Below are positions 45,012-54,678 of a DNA stretch of 64,000 nucleotides, piece after piece (the first letter of the stretch is position 1; each line of letters begins with the position of its first letter). The stretch lies in assembly GCA_026315105.1 (NCBI GenBank), contig CM048745.1, positions 153,595,323-153,659,322 on the forward strand. The letters are read 5' to 3'. Under the pieces are notes generated by a model. The model was not told where the DNA came from, made no database searches, and was given only the letters and a program-made list of their open reading frames with translations. The position numbers and the translations under genes are program-made. This DNA is from Locusta migratoria (lineage: Eukaryota > Arthropoda > Insecta > Orthoptera > Acrididae).

Positions 45012-46240
45012 TTCTACATCTACATGGGATACTCTGCAAATCACATTTAAGTGCCTGGCAGAGGGTTTATCGAACCACCATTATACTATTTATCTCCCAT
45101 TCCATTCTCGAATAGAGCGAGGGAAGAAAGAACACCTGAGCTTTGATTTCTCGTATTTTATTCTGATGATCATTTCTACCTATGTAAATGGGAGTCGACA
45201 ATATATTTTCGCATACGGAGGAGAATGTTGGCGATTGGAGTTTCGCAAGTAGCCCACGCCGCAGCGATAAGCGCCGTTGTTGTAATGATTCCCATCACAG
45301 ATCCTGTATCATTTCCGTAACGCTGTCTCCCCTGTATCGTGACAATACGAAACGAGCTGCCCTTCTTTGGACTCTTTCGATGTCCTGCGTCAAACCCACC
45401 TGATAAGGATCCCACACTGGGCAGCAATACTCCAAAAATGGACGGCCAAGCGTAGTGTATGCAGTTTCTTTAGTAGTTCTGTTGTAACTTTTAAGGGTTC
45501 TGCCAATAAAACGCAGTCTCTAGTTCGCCTTTCCCACGATATTATCTACGTGTTCTTTCCAATTTAAGTCTGAAGTAATTGTAATTCCTAGGTCTTTTGT
45601 GGAGTTTACGGCCTTCACATTTGATTGATTTATCTTGTAAACAAAGTTTAACGGATTTCTTTTCGTACTCATGTGGACGACTTCACACTTCTCGTTATTT
45701 AGAGTCAATTGCCATTTTTAAACACCATACTGATATCTTATTCAGATCGTTCTGCAGTTGGTTTTGATCTTCAGATGATTTTACTAGACGGTAAATGACG
45801 GAGTCATCTGCAAACAACCTAAGAGAGCTACTTAGATTTTCCCCTAAATCTTTTATGTAAATAAGGAACAGCTGAGGACCAATAACACTACCCTGTGGAA
45901 CGCCCGATACCACCTCTGTTTTAGTCGATGCATTACCATCGATTACTGCGAACTGTGTCCTCTCTGACAAGAAATCCCCTATTCAATCTCAAATTTGGGG
46001 CGATATACCATAACCACACAATTTGATTAAAAGGTACGGTACGGTGTCAAAAGCTGTCTGGAAATCAGGAAATACGGAATCGATTTGCGAACCCTTGTCG
46101 ATAGCACCCATCACTTCGTGTGAATAAAGAGCTAGTTGTGTTTCGCATGAACGATATTTTCTAAATCCGTGTTGATCTTGGGTCAATAGAGCGTTCTCTT
46201 CGAGATAATTCATAATATTTGAATACAGGATATGTTCCCT
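45012..46240 (-). mobile_element. 5'-truncated CR1-like LINE
   Basis: Minus orientation. The 3' end lies at the left with 'ttctacatctacatgggata', the complement of a 'gtagatgtag' tail. It starts within RT. It splits the gag-like coding of the element around it. Same broad family as 2890-4973 but a different subfamily. Confidence 0.82.
45520..46230 (-). pseudogene. CR1-like RT fragment, broken
   Basis: In order on the minus strand: 'TQDQHGFRKYRSCETQLALY', 'DFQTAFDTVP' with catalytic Asp, 'VVSGVPQGSVIGPQLFLIY', 'LRLFADDSVIYR' with an intact Asp pair, then 'LNNEKCEVVHMSTKRNP' and 'DLGITITSDLNWKEHVDNIV'. Frameshifts lie near 45990 and 45700. Confidence 0.85.
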
Positions 46241-46675
46241 CCCTAAGAGAGGGCTCCAATCCTAAGGTTTTCGGATCAGAAAGCCGGTTCATTAAATGTA
46301 ACAAGTGGGCGTTAATTCTATCCCTCTGCTTAACGGTGGGTTGACTACCTTCCAAAAAAGAAACAGTTCTCTCTAAATCCTCAATAGCTGTAGTCAAAAC
46401 TTTGACTGCTGTCGCGGTCTCACCCACAACGTGCTTAGACACAACGACGTTCTGCTCCAGGGAGGCACGCAGTCGGCTCTTGAGCTCTGGTACCCCTCAT
46501 CTCCTTCAGTCGAGGCTCCCCGTACAGTGACTTCGTACTGCAAGAACTCCTCACGTAAGTGCTCAATTCTGTGGCAGCGTCGTGCGGTCATGCCGGACTC
46601 TGTAACATAATAGGTATCGAACAGTGCCACAGTACCGCAAACCAATAAGGACAGTTTAAATAATGATCCATACAC
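46230..46675 (-). pseudogene. N-terminal gag-like region of the gag-only element
   Basis: It begins just inside the 5' LTR (minus). A first frame starts at 46675 and a second frame ends in 'VKVLTTAIEDLERTVSFLEG' and 'INAHLLHLMNRLSDP' before the LINE. It looks helical and coiled-coil-like. I do not recognise the family on its own; position and orientation tie it to the capsid part at 44149-44864. Confidence 0.45.
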
Positions 46676-46876
46676 TCAACAGTAGAAGTGGCAAATGGTT
46701 ACCCAAGGTCTACGGCACGAGCACACAACCACGCTCTGCTACAAGTTGCAAATCTTGTTAGTGTGGTTGCAATATACGTAAAGAAAGGGAAGTGGGAAAC
46801 AGGCGGGGAATTTAAAATATCATGTACCACTTCAATATGTGAAATATATAATTATAATATGAATTTACCAGGAATC

Positions 46877-47073
46877 AAATGTGCAAATGTTTGTAGAACT
46901 TATGGGACTTAACTACGGGGTCATCAGTCCCTAAGCTTACAAACTACTTATGAACTACCTAAGACTAAGGACGGCACAAATATCCATGCCCGAGGGGGAT
47001 TCGAACCCCCGACCGCAGCGGCCGTGCAGACCGTGACTGGAGCGCCTCAGTCCCCTCGGCCACCGCGGCCGGC
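46877..47073 (-). repeat. SINE inserted in LTR
   Basis: Flanked by ttaccaggaatc at 46865-46876 and 47074-47085 (12 bp, perfect). Confidence 0.95.
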
Positions 47074-47173
47074 TTACCAGGAATCTTGGGCACCCTAAAC
47101 AGTAAATTTAACAATTGCTGGTCAGCTTTACTAAGGACACTATTAAATACACCAGCTTTAAATTTTAATAAGG

Positions 47174-47893
47174 TCTGAGAAAATTTATTTCTTGCACCTA
47201 ATTGTAATCCAACGAAAAAAAATAGGCCTAAATTTTAATACAACTACGAAAATGTACAGTGGAATCGATGATCGTTTTATTTGGTGCTTATCTCTAGAAA
47301 AATTCCAAATGACGCGGAGTTATGTGTGGGAAATTAGTTATAAGCAAGAAAGTGACATCAGAACTGCCAGGTTTTATTTGACACCAATAAATTCGCACAA
47401 AATATTGAGTCAGACTTACCAGTACAACGTGATTACACAGAACTAATGACGTCTGGGCATATATAAAAGTTGTATTTGCTTTAGGTGTATCAATTTACTG
47501 ATCGGAGAAGTTGATATAAAAGAATCTGTCAACCACAGAGCAGGAACAGCATTAAATAATTATTCCCCTTAATCTATTTGTTTGAGTATCCGAAGAGCAT
47601 TCGTTGCCAAAATTAGCACACTACGCCTCCAATGCCGTAAGTAAAATTTTACCTGTCTACTTACGCACTATTCGTTGTCATTCATTTTATATTATTCCCT
47701 GTAACGTTAAACTAATAAAATACAAATGTACTTCAACATTTCGATGCTGTTGAACTGCTGCAGCAACAGCAACAGCGCGAGTTATGGTCAAGAGAAGAAG
47801 CAAGGCTATTTTTAATAATTATGCACACATCGCTCTCATTCGAAACTGATAACATTAAACTTTCACTACACATATAGTGATGTTCACTTACTG
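47174..47893. other. unassigned sequence
   Basis: An 84-codon frame at 47192-47446 is not recognised. 47495-47556 resembles 49308-49364, the interior of the MITE ('ctgtcaacca', 'aggaacagcattaa' against 'aggtacagtattaa'). Confidence 0.4.
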
Positions 47894-47896
47894 CTA

Positions 47897-48004
47897 AGCA
47901 TCTTTTGGGAAGGTGAAGAAATTTATACCCTTATTTGTATTCGAATTATTGCGGCAGTTAGGTGCTGAACACCATCGGCCGCCTTTTCTTTTATTGCTGC
48001 TCAT
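47897..48004 (-). CDS. THAP-domain start (partial)
   Basis: From Met at 48004 the frame reads a basic start and then 'GRWCSAPNCRNNSN...GINFFTFPKD'. This is the first half of a THAP domain, a DNA-binding C2CH zinc module, with the C-X-X-X-C-like pair and the FxFPKD block. It ends in TAG right after FPKDA, and GTAAGT (complement at 47886-47891) follows six bases on. Either an exon is interrupted by a nonsense change just before its donor site, or this is a pseudogene or transposon relic. The second Cys-x-x-His pair would lie in another exon, which I did not find. A longer frame reaches up to 48121. Confidence 0.5.
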
Positions 48005-48121
48005 AAGAAAAACGGAACAGGTCCAACTACTTGCGCACAGTTCTTTCTTTTCACTGCACTGCACTAAATACTTGTTTACTTTTATGTGATTCAGGCTGTT
48101 AAAATACACATTAACAAACAA

Positions 48122-48460
48122 AGACGGCGCATTACCACGCCACAGAGTAGGGAGTGATCACACGTTTACTGCTTTTCAAGATGGCCGATTCCGCGCATGC
48201 GCACTAAATTTTGGACGACAGACTGCAGCGGGAGTTTCCTTTCTGTATACTCCTTATTCTGGGGCTCAGCGTAACGTTGAAATCGCCTGTACCCAACGCC
48301 ACCTAGACGAATGGCCTGTGCGCTGTCTTCGAAAGGCATGTGGGTATAGCAAGAGTAGTCATAACAAGAGGAAACGAATTGTGTTGTGTAGCGTGTGACG
48401 AGTATGAAAAGACGTTAATGTTACACATTGTGACTGTTTTCTACTTTTATAACGTTACTT
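48122..48460. promoter_or_regulatory. possible bidirectional promoter
   Basis: It lies between two divergent THAP-like frames. It holds 'caagatggccg' (48177-48187), matching the YY1-type AAGATGGC core, and the perfect NRF1-type palindrome GCGCATGCGC (48193-48202), only a few bases apart. Both motifs are known in TATA-less, divergent promoters of animals. The assignment is by motif only. Confidence 0.45.
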
Positions 48461-48511
48461 TTGTGGCTTGTTGGGTGTTATGCGCATAGCATTTTGTTAG
48501 TAGCAGATAAA

Positions 48512-48673
48512 ATGCCCTACAGATATTGTGTGACCTGCTGTAAAGGAAATTATCCGACAGGGCCAAAAGAAAAAGAATTGTTAGAAAAATGGAGACGAGC
48601 TGTCTCACGGGAAAACTTGATCATCAACAAAACAACAAAACTAAGTCAGTCAGCTATTCTTACAGCTACATAG
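48512..48673 (+). CDS. THAP-like domain start (partial)
   Basis: From Met at 48512: 'MPYRYCVTCCKGNYPTGPK' then 'LLEKWRRAVSRENLIINKTT'. This has the order of a THAP domain (Met-Pro, C-x-x-C, GNY, the KW...AV.R segment), but the FPKD block between the two is missing. The frame stops at 48671 without the second Cys-His pair, which would need another exon. It is divergent from the THAP-like frame at 47897-48004. A Met further upstream (48461) is also in frame. Confidence 0.45.
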   Translation: MPYRYCVTCCKGNYPTGPKEKELLEKWRRAVSRENLIINKTTKLSQSAILTAT

Positions 48674-48895
48674 TAGTATTAAGTTTAAAACGTGAAACAT
48701 AACCTAGCATGTGATATTTTGGCAGTATTCGGTTATTATTATCGTCACTAACGTATCTTAAATTTTGTAATGGGAGATCGAAACTAAACTCGGTGAATGA
48801 AGTGTGAACATTACTCTTCGCAGTTTTGTTCTTTTTAACGACTGTGTTTGTTGCCGAGTTCACGGACGTTTCGGAATATTAAACGGCCATTTCTT

Positions 48896-49091
48896 CAAAA
48901 TCAAATGTTTGTTAAGCTTAAGGGACTTTACTACGGGGTCATCAGTCCCTAAACTTACAAACTACTTATGAACTACCTACAACTAAGGACGGCACAAATA
49001 TCCATGCCCGAGGGGGGATTCGAACCCCCGACCGTAGTGGCCGTGCAGACCGTGACTGGAGCGCCTCAGTCCCCTCGGCCACCGCAGCCGG
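48896..49091 (-). repeat. SINE
   Basis: Flanked by cggccatttctt at 48884-48895 and 49092-49103. Confidence 0.95.
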
Positions 49092-49202
49092 CGGCCATTT
49101 CTTGCTCGATTCTGTGCCCGCGACTTTTTTTACTGCATATTATTTCTACCTGCCCATAGTTAGTTATTTGCTTGCCATGAAACTGAAGTCGGTTAAATTG
49201 TA

Positions 49203-49492
49203 CGACGCTTCTCGCCGGGCTCCAGTGGTTATGTTGGCACCAATGGTTAATGGCGGCATCTCAGATGAGCAATAAATGTTTTGTCTTGACAAAACGAATT
49301 TTTTTTCTGAACGGACAAGGGTACATACAAGAACCTGTCAACCATAGATCAGGTACAGTATTAATATTGCTGCGAGTGAAACGAGCAGCAATAACATTTA
49401 CTCTGTAGCTCGTAAAAAAATATTAACACAATTCTACACTTCATTGTTCATCTGTTACCAACATAAGCACTGTAGCCCGGCGAGAAGCGTCG
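49203..49492. mobile_element. MITE with about 40-bp inverted repeats
   Basis: The left end 'cgacgcttctcgccgggctc' and the reverse complement of the right end 'cgacgcttctcgccgggcta' agree at about 36 of 40 positions. TA lies at both edges (49201-49202 and 49493-49494), suggesting Tc1/mariner-type insertion. The 290-bp body has no coding. Confidence 0.75.
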
Positions 49493-49494
49493 TA

Positions 49495-49841
49495 AACTTT
49501 TACCCCAAAGTCTTCTAAGGAATAATAGAACTAAACGCAATTTTCTTAGGGAGAGCGTTTTATTAATGATTAACAGCACCACCAGTGAGGGTGTTATTAC
49601 TATCTCAACTGAGCTGCTCGTAGTAATTTAAGAAGTAATTTTGTTCAGCAAATTTAAATGTTAATTAGGATTATTGTGTGTTTAAAACTGGATGAGTGGT
49701 ACAAATGCAAGTGAGTGTGTTCCACTACCACAAATTGTAATGCATTTTTGCCTTGATACAGTTAATTTTGTGATTCCAGTTTTGGACCTGTGGATAGTTC
49801 GATTTGGTTTGTCTGTTCAGTTTTCTTAGATTTCCTAAAAT
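49495..49841. other. unassigned sequence
   Basis: AT-rich; nothing recognised. Confidence 0.4.
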
Positions 49842-49958
49842 CTTTTATGAACATGCATTGATTTGCCATCATGTTTTTTTAATGAAGATGTAATCCTTTT
49901 TGTTAGGTACATCTTCATTAAAACAACATGATGGCAAGTCAATGCATGTTCATAAAAG
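49842..49958. ncRNA. 51-bp stem hairpin, possible small-RNA precursor
   Basis: Arms 49842-49892 and 49908-49958 pair at 49 of 51 positions, plus one G-U and one mismatch, around a 15-nt loop. This fits an miRNA or hairpin-siRNA precursor, or a very small recent inverted duplication. No expression evidence is available. Confidence 0.4.
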
Positions 49959-50930
49959 TTACAGTACAGATATATACAGTTTTTATATATAAGTACCCAG
50001 CAAACCTGTGGATAGGAAAATCAATATTAGAACTTTTTTAATATGAAACTTGCCTTTGAAAATAAGACACTAGGACTAAATTATATTTATTCAACATGAA
50101 ATGCAACTTACATATTTAGTTTTTTGTCTTGCCTTATTTACTACATTTTTATAATAATATGCAGAAGTTTGCTTAATTAGCATACAATTTTGTTTCAACT
50201 TTTGGCCCACTTTATTTGCTTATTAACTAGCCTGAATAGTTGTGATATTTCATTTTGGAATAGCATCATGAAATTTTGCACCCACAATCATATATACTTT
50301 TCAAAAAAGGAGCATTTTTTATGAATATAATTAAGCAGCATTATTAAACCTGATAAGAAATTGAATAAGTAAGTCAGACAGTTTTCGAAATTTGTCTTCT
50401 TTTTTTTTTTTTCTTCTTCTTTTAATAAGTTTCAAAACGTGACAAATTGCACAATTTTGGTCACTTTGAAAAGTGCAAGTTTTAGATTTTGCGATTGCGA
50501 AGGCGCAACACAATAACAAAAATGGAAAAATTCTAAAGCGTATGGCACGAATTAAAGTATTTGGTTGATTTCTCATAGGAATGACCCTAATGTTCATTTT
50601 TTATCAAAACGTTTACAGGCCTGATTAAACCACCTGTCTCATCGAAAGTTCTGGACTTTCTGTATCAAAACAGGTAGGTTCGGGGTATTGGCATATAAAT
50701 TAACTGAAAAGGAGTGGATTTATTTAAAAACAGTCGTGTACTCCAATAGAAGTATATTGTTCAGTCAGAATAAGGCGTTTGTAGGAATGCTTTCCAGTAG
50801 AAACCGCTCTTGGGTGGAGAAGACTTGTTATGACTACTCCTGGCAGGGGCACTGCTCAGTGCACAGGCCTTCCGTCTACGTGGCGTTGTTCTACCGCGCT
50901 TCATGGTGTTCCCACGAGCAGCTAGGGAAA
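49959..50930. other. unassigned AT-rich sequence
   Basis: No recognised gene. A short frame at 50331-50597 (minus) runs over a poly-T/CTT tract and is taken as chance. Confidence 0.4.
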
Positions 50931-51007
50931 TACGAGGTGCATTCAAGTTCTAAGGCCTCCGATTTTTTTTCTAATTAACTACTCACCCGAAATCGATGAA
51001 ACTGGCG

Positions 51008-51494
51008 TTACTTCTCGACGGAATCGCCCTGCAGACGTACACATTTTTCACAATGCTGACGCCACAATTCCATGGCAACGGCGGAGGCTTCTTTAGGAGT
51101 CTGTTTTGACCACTGGAATATCGCTGAGGCAATAGCAGCACGGCTGGTGAACGTGCGGCCACAGAGAGTGTTTTTCATTGATGGAAAAAGCCAAAAGTCA
51201 CTAGGAGCCAGGTCAGGTGAGTGGGGAGCATGAGGAATCACTTCAAAGTTGCTATCACAAAGAAACTGTTGCGTAACGTTAGCTCGATGTGCGGGTGCGA
51301 TGTCTTGGTGAAACAGCACACGCACAGCCCTTCCCAGACGTTTTTGTTGCAGTGCAGGAAGGAATTTGTTCTTCAAAACATTTTTGTAGGATGCACCTGT
51401 TACCGTAGTGCCCTTTAGTACGCAATGGGTAAGGATTACGCCCTCGCTGTCCCAGAACGTAGACACTATCATTTTTTCAGCATTGGCGGTTACC

Positions 51495-51550
<56 letters not shown>

Positions 51551-52089
51551 GCGATGAATCTGTGTACATCCATTGAGCTTTACTGGCGCTTTGTTTCTGG
51601 ATTGTCATCCATTGTCACAACCGACGAAAAGAAAGTCCCATTCATGCTGTCGTTGCGCGTCAACATTGCTTGGCGACATGCCACACGGGCAGCCTTGTGG
51701 TCGTCCGTCAGCATTTGTGGCACCCACCTGAATAACACTTTTCGCATTTTCAGGTCGTCATGCAGGATTGTGTGCACAGAACCCACAGAAATGCCAACTC
51801 TGGAGGCGATCTGTTCAACAGTCATTCGGCGATCCCCAAAAACAATTCTCTCCACTTTCTCGATCATGTCGTCAGACCGGCTTGTGCGAGCCCAAGGTTG
51901 TTTCTGTTTGTTGTCACACGATGTTCTGCCTTCATTAAACTGTAGCACCCACGAACGCACTTTCGACACATCCATAACTTCATCACCACATGTCTCCTTC
52001 AACTGCCCATGAATTTCAATTGGCGTCACATCACGCAAATTCAGAAAACGAATGATTGCACGCTGTTCAAGTAAGGAAAACGTCGCCAT
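51008..52089 (-). pseudogene. mariner transposase, broken
   Basis: The N-terminal half (51580-52089) has the helix-turn-helix 'EQRAIIRFLNLRDVTPIEIH', 'MTVEQIASRVGISVGSVHTI' and 'VVTMDDNPETKRQ' at the first catalytic Asp region. After an A-rich stretch (52 T on the plus strand, 51498-51549) the C-terminal half (51008-51472) has 'STFWDSEGVILTH', 'LFHQDIAPAHRA' (second Asp kept, Asn changed to Ile) and 'PHSPDLAPSDFWLFP' with the last Asp. A stop and frameshift accompany the A-rich stretch. Confidence 0.92.
51498..51549. repeat. poly-T run of 52
   Basis: Homopolymer inside the mariner transposase. It corresponds on the coding strand to a Lys-rich place in the protein. Confidence 0.97.
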
Positions 52090-52276
52090 TTTAAGTATCT
52101 AAAACAGTTCTCATTCTCGCCGCTGGCGGTAAAATTCCATCTGCCGTACAGTGCTGCCATCTCTGGGACGTATTGACAATGACCGCGGCCTCATTTTAAA
52201 ACAATGCGCATGTTTCTATCTCTTTCCAGTCCGGAGAAAAAAAATCGGAAGCCTTAGAACTTGAATGCACCTCGTA

Positions 52277-52789
52277 AAAGTCTACCCAGGCAGAGCCCCA
52301 CTTTTCTGGGTAAGCTTTATACAACTGAGGTGCGGCAGGTTCCCCAGAGGCTGCTTGCTAGCGACTGTTCAAACTCTCCTTGGCACGTAGCACACCTTAA
52401 GATTGAGGTTATTTTTTATAGAGGTTTGTACCGTGCTCACGACCCGGGCGATTAAGCCAAGATCCCCAGGTTCTGCAACGTATAACATTCCACCGTCGCG
52501 CTAAACGATGGTCATTGAAGTACTCACAGAGCTTACGGTGTTGGCGGACTGTTCGCGCGACACAGTCCGCAGCTTGAGACCCCGGGTTCGCCAAGCTCGT
52601 ACTCTGAATGCTGAGCCCTTGACGGGTCGCTGCACTGCATAATTCGTGCGAGTTATGGCTACAGTTGACATACCAATATGTGCCCGCTGCCACAACCATG
52701 GCAGTTTATTTAAATTAGATAAGAGTTAAAGGTTTTTGAAAATTAAATGCTGCGGTAGATATGTGGACCAAAATGTGAGTGAGAAGAAT
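52277..52789. other. unassigned sequence
   Basis: A GC-richer block at 52430-52690 ('gacccgggcgattaagccaa') has short frames on the minus strand with no recognised domain. Confidence 0.4.
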
Positions 52790-53110
52790 GGGCAAGAAGG
52801 TAGAACAGCGAACTCAAGGAGCTGTACAACAAACCAGATGTTGTTGCTGATGTTGCAGATGTTGTTGCTGAAGCCAAGACGAGAAGACTAAGATGGACCG
52901 GTCACGTCTTTAGAAGAGAACAAAGATGTATAGTGAGGGAAGTCTTGGAAGATAAGCTGGAAGGATGGAGAACTCCAGGCAGGCCAAAAAGGACATGGAA
53001 AGACCAGGTGGCCAAGGATCACCAGGTACTGACAGCAAGGGTGGAAGTTAGCGAGGACACTGGAGAAGAGGCTCCTTGATGGGGCCAAAAACCGACTCTG
53101 TTTGTAGAGC
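52790..53110 (+). pseudogene. RTE-type LINE, C-terminal fragment
   Basis: Plus-strand translation gives 'AKTRRLRWTGHVFRREQRC', 'LEDKLEGWRTPGRPKRTWKD'. This is the same C-terminal signature as in the intact RTE ORF at 19-22 kb. It is a short isolated 3' remnant. Confidence 0.65.
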
Positions 53111-53412
53111 CAGGAGAGTAAGTATCTAAGTAGTTGGCTACTATCAGAATCGAACTCAGTAACCACTTAGGAGACAGAGTAGCGTTTCGAGTAATGTGAC
53201 CTTTTTTTTTTTTTTAATCAAGAAGTCGGAGGAATCTTCTCGGGTTATCAGGCGGATCAAGGCATCATTCTGCGGCAAAGTTTCGACGCGTTTTTTTACT
53301 TCGTGTTTTCATGCGAGGTATCTTCCATGTATACCAGGACTGTATTCAGTCTGAACGAGAAGTCCTATAAAATCATTAGTGCAGAAGTTACACTTCCTTC
53401 TGTACTATTAAA

Positions 53413-53540
53413 AGCCATGGCCGAGTGGCCGAGCGTTCCAAGACGTCTAGCTGCTAATCGCACCGCTGCTCGCCATCGCAGGTTCGAGCACTCCCTTGGG
53501 CATAGGTGAATTTGTTGTCCTTAGCACAAGTTCGTTTTTT
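53413..53540 (+). repeat. SINE, truncated tail
   Basis: 'gccatggccgagtggccgag', box B 'ggttcgagcactccc', 'ttgggcatagg', 'ttgtccttagcaca'. The tail is lost. Confidence 0.75.
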
Positions 53541-53579
53541 ATTTGAAGCTACAAAAACTACCATGATTAATATATAAAT

Positions 53580-54676
53580 TCTGCACAAATACTTCAGGAA
53601 ATGGTGCCTCCGCCTAAACCTTCAGAAAACTGTCACTTCAGCATTTCACCTATTAAGTCTGCACTCTAACTATAAACCAGAAGTAAAACTCAGAGGACAA
53701 ACCTTGCAGTACTAAAGCACACCGAAGTACCTTGGAGTAACACTCGACAGATCCCTAACGTTCCATCAACACCTCTCCAACGTGGCTGCTAAAGTGAAGA
53801 CCCGTAATAATATCATCCAGAAGCTTGCTGGCACCTCCTGGGGTTTCAGTGCTCAAAACCCTACGATCAACTGTTTTGGCACTGTCATACTCTGTCGCTG
53901 AATACTGTTGCTCAACTTGGATGAACAGTGTTCACTCTAAGAAAATAGATGTGCACCTCATACAGACAATGCGACTTATCACAGGTTGCACACATAGTAC
54001 TCAAACTGCTTGGCTACTAGTCTGAAGTAACCTACAGCTCTACATAGATCAGATGCTCTGTTGAAGATCTGGAAGAACATTCAGTATAACCCCCAGCTAC
54101 TCATACAAAGCGATACATCAACAGCAGAACACCAACGTTTGAAGTCAAGAAAACCATCTTGGAAAACTCCACATCAACTTGATGTCATTAACTTTGACAT
54201 CAATGAAGCATGGAATAGCTACTGGGAAGAATCGTCAGTGATCAACGGTCATCTGGTTGAACACGCTTCAATGCGAGTTCCAGGTTTCACACTCCCCAGA
54301 CACTAGTGGAGAATCATAAACCGCATCCGAACAGGACAAGGCAACTGCGGATATCTACAACACAAATGGAGCTGGGTAAGATCTCTCGAGTGTGACTGTG
54401 GAGCTGCCCTACAAACAATAAACCATGTTGTAGGTGAATGCTCGAAACGAGCCTTTGGGGGATCAATAAATGACATCCACCATGCATTACCTGAAGGGCT
54501 CAACTAGATCACCTGTTTGGACTTAGAATTCTAAGAACTTGTGTAATGTGTACATAATTTAACATTGTAGATCTGATCCTGTACCTATATTGTCCTTGTC
54601 ATACATATCTTGCAATGTATACGGTTAGAATTACGTACTTGAACCAAACTCTGTATCATCATTCGATAAATAAATA
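53580..54676 (+). pseudogene. LINE RT C-terminus (Jockey-superfamily type), decayed
   Basis: Pieces in several frames: 'FRKWCLRLNLQKTVTSAFHL', 'PKYLGVTLDRSLTFHQHLSN', 'SYSVAEYCCSTWMNS', 'VDVHLIQTMRLITGCTHSTQ' and a terminal Cys/His block 'CDCGAALQTINHVVGEC'. The 3' end is an 'ataaataaatat' tail that abuts the TA of the next element. Endonuclease and RT core are missing. Confidence 0.78.
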
Positions 54677-54678
54677 TA

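Larger units (their letters stand above)
42900..47173 (-). mobile_element. gag-only LTR element with three nested insertions
   Basis: About 220-bp direct repeats lie at 42900-43016 + 44102-44209 and at 46745-46876 + 47086-47173. Shared blocks are 'atacgtaaagaaagggaagt', 'atgtaccacttcaata', 'tttaccaggaatcttgggca' and 'ttaaatacaccagcttta'. Between them only gag-like coding is seen on the minus strand; no protease, RT or integrase. Inserted later were a Helitron (43017-44101) in one LTR, a LINE (45012-46240) in gag, and a SINE (46877-47073) in the other LTR. The element ends are set by the repeat limits, without a convincing TSD. Confidence 0.65.
50933..52274 (-). mobile_element. mariner element
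   Basis: 1342 bp. Inverted repeats of about 38 bp start 'cgaggtgcattcaagttcta', and TA lies on both sides (50931-50932, 52275-52276). The transposase on the minus strand is interrupted. Confidence 0.92.

Noticed and set aside
51425..52012. 195-residue plus-strand frame with a poly-Phe stretch
   Set aside because: Antisense to the mariner transposase; the Phe run is the poly-T tract.
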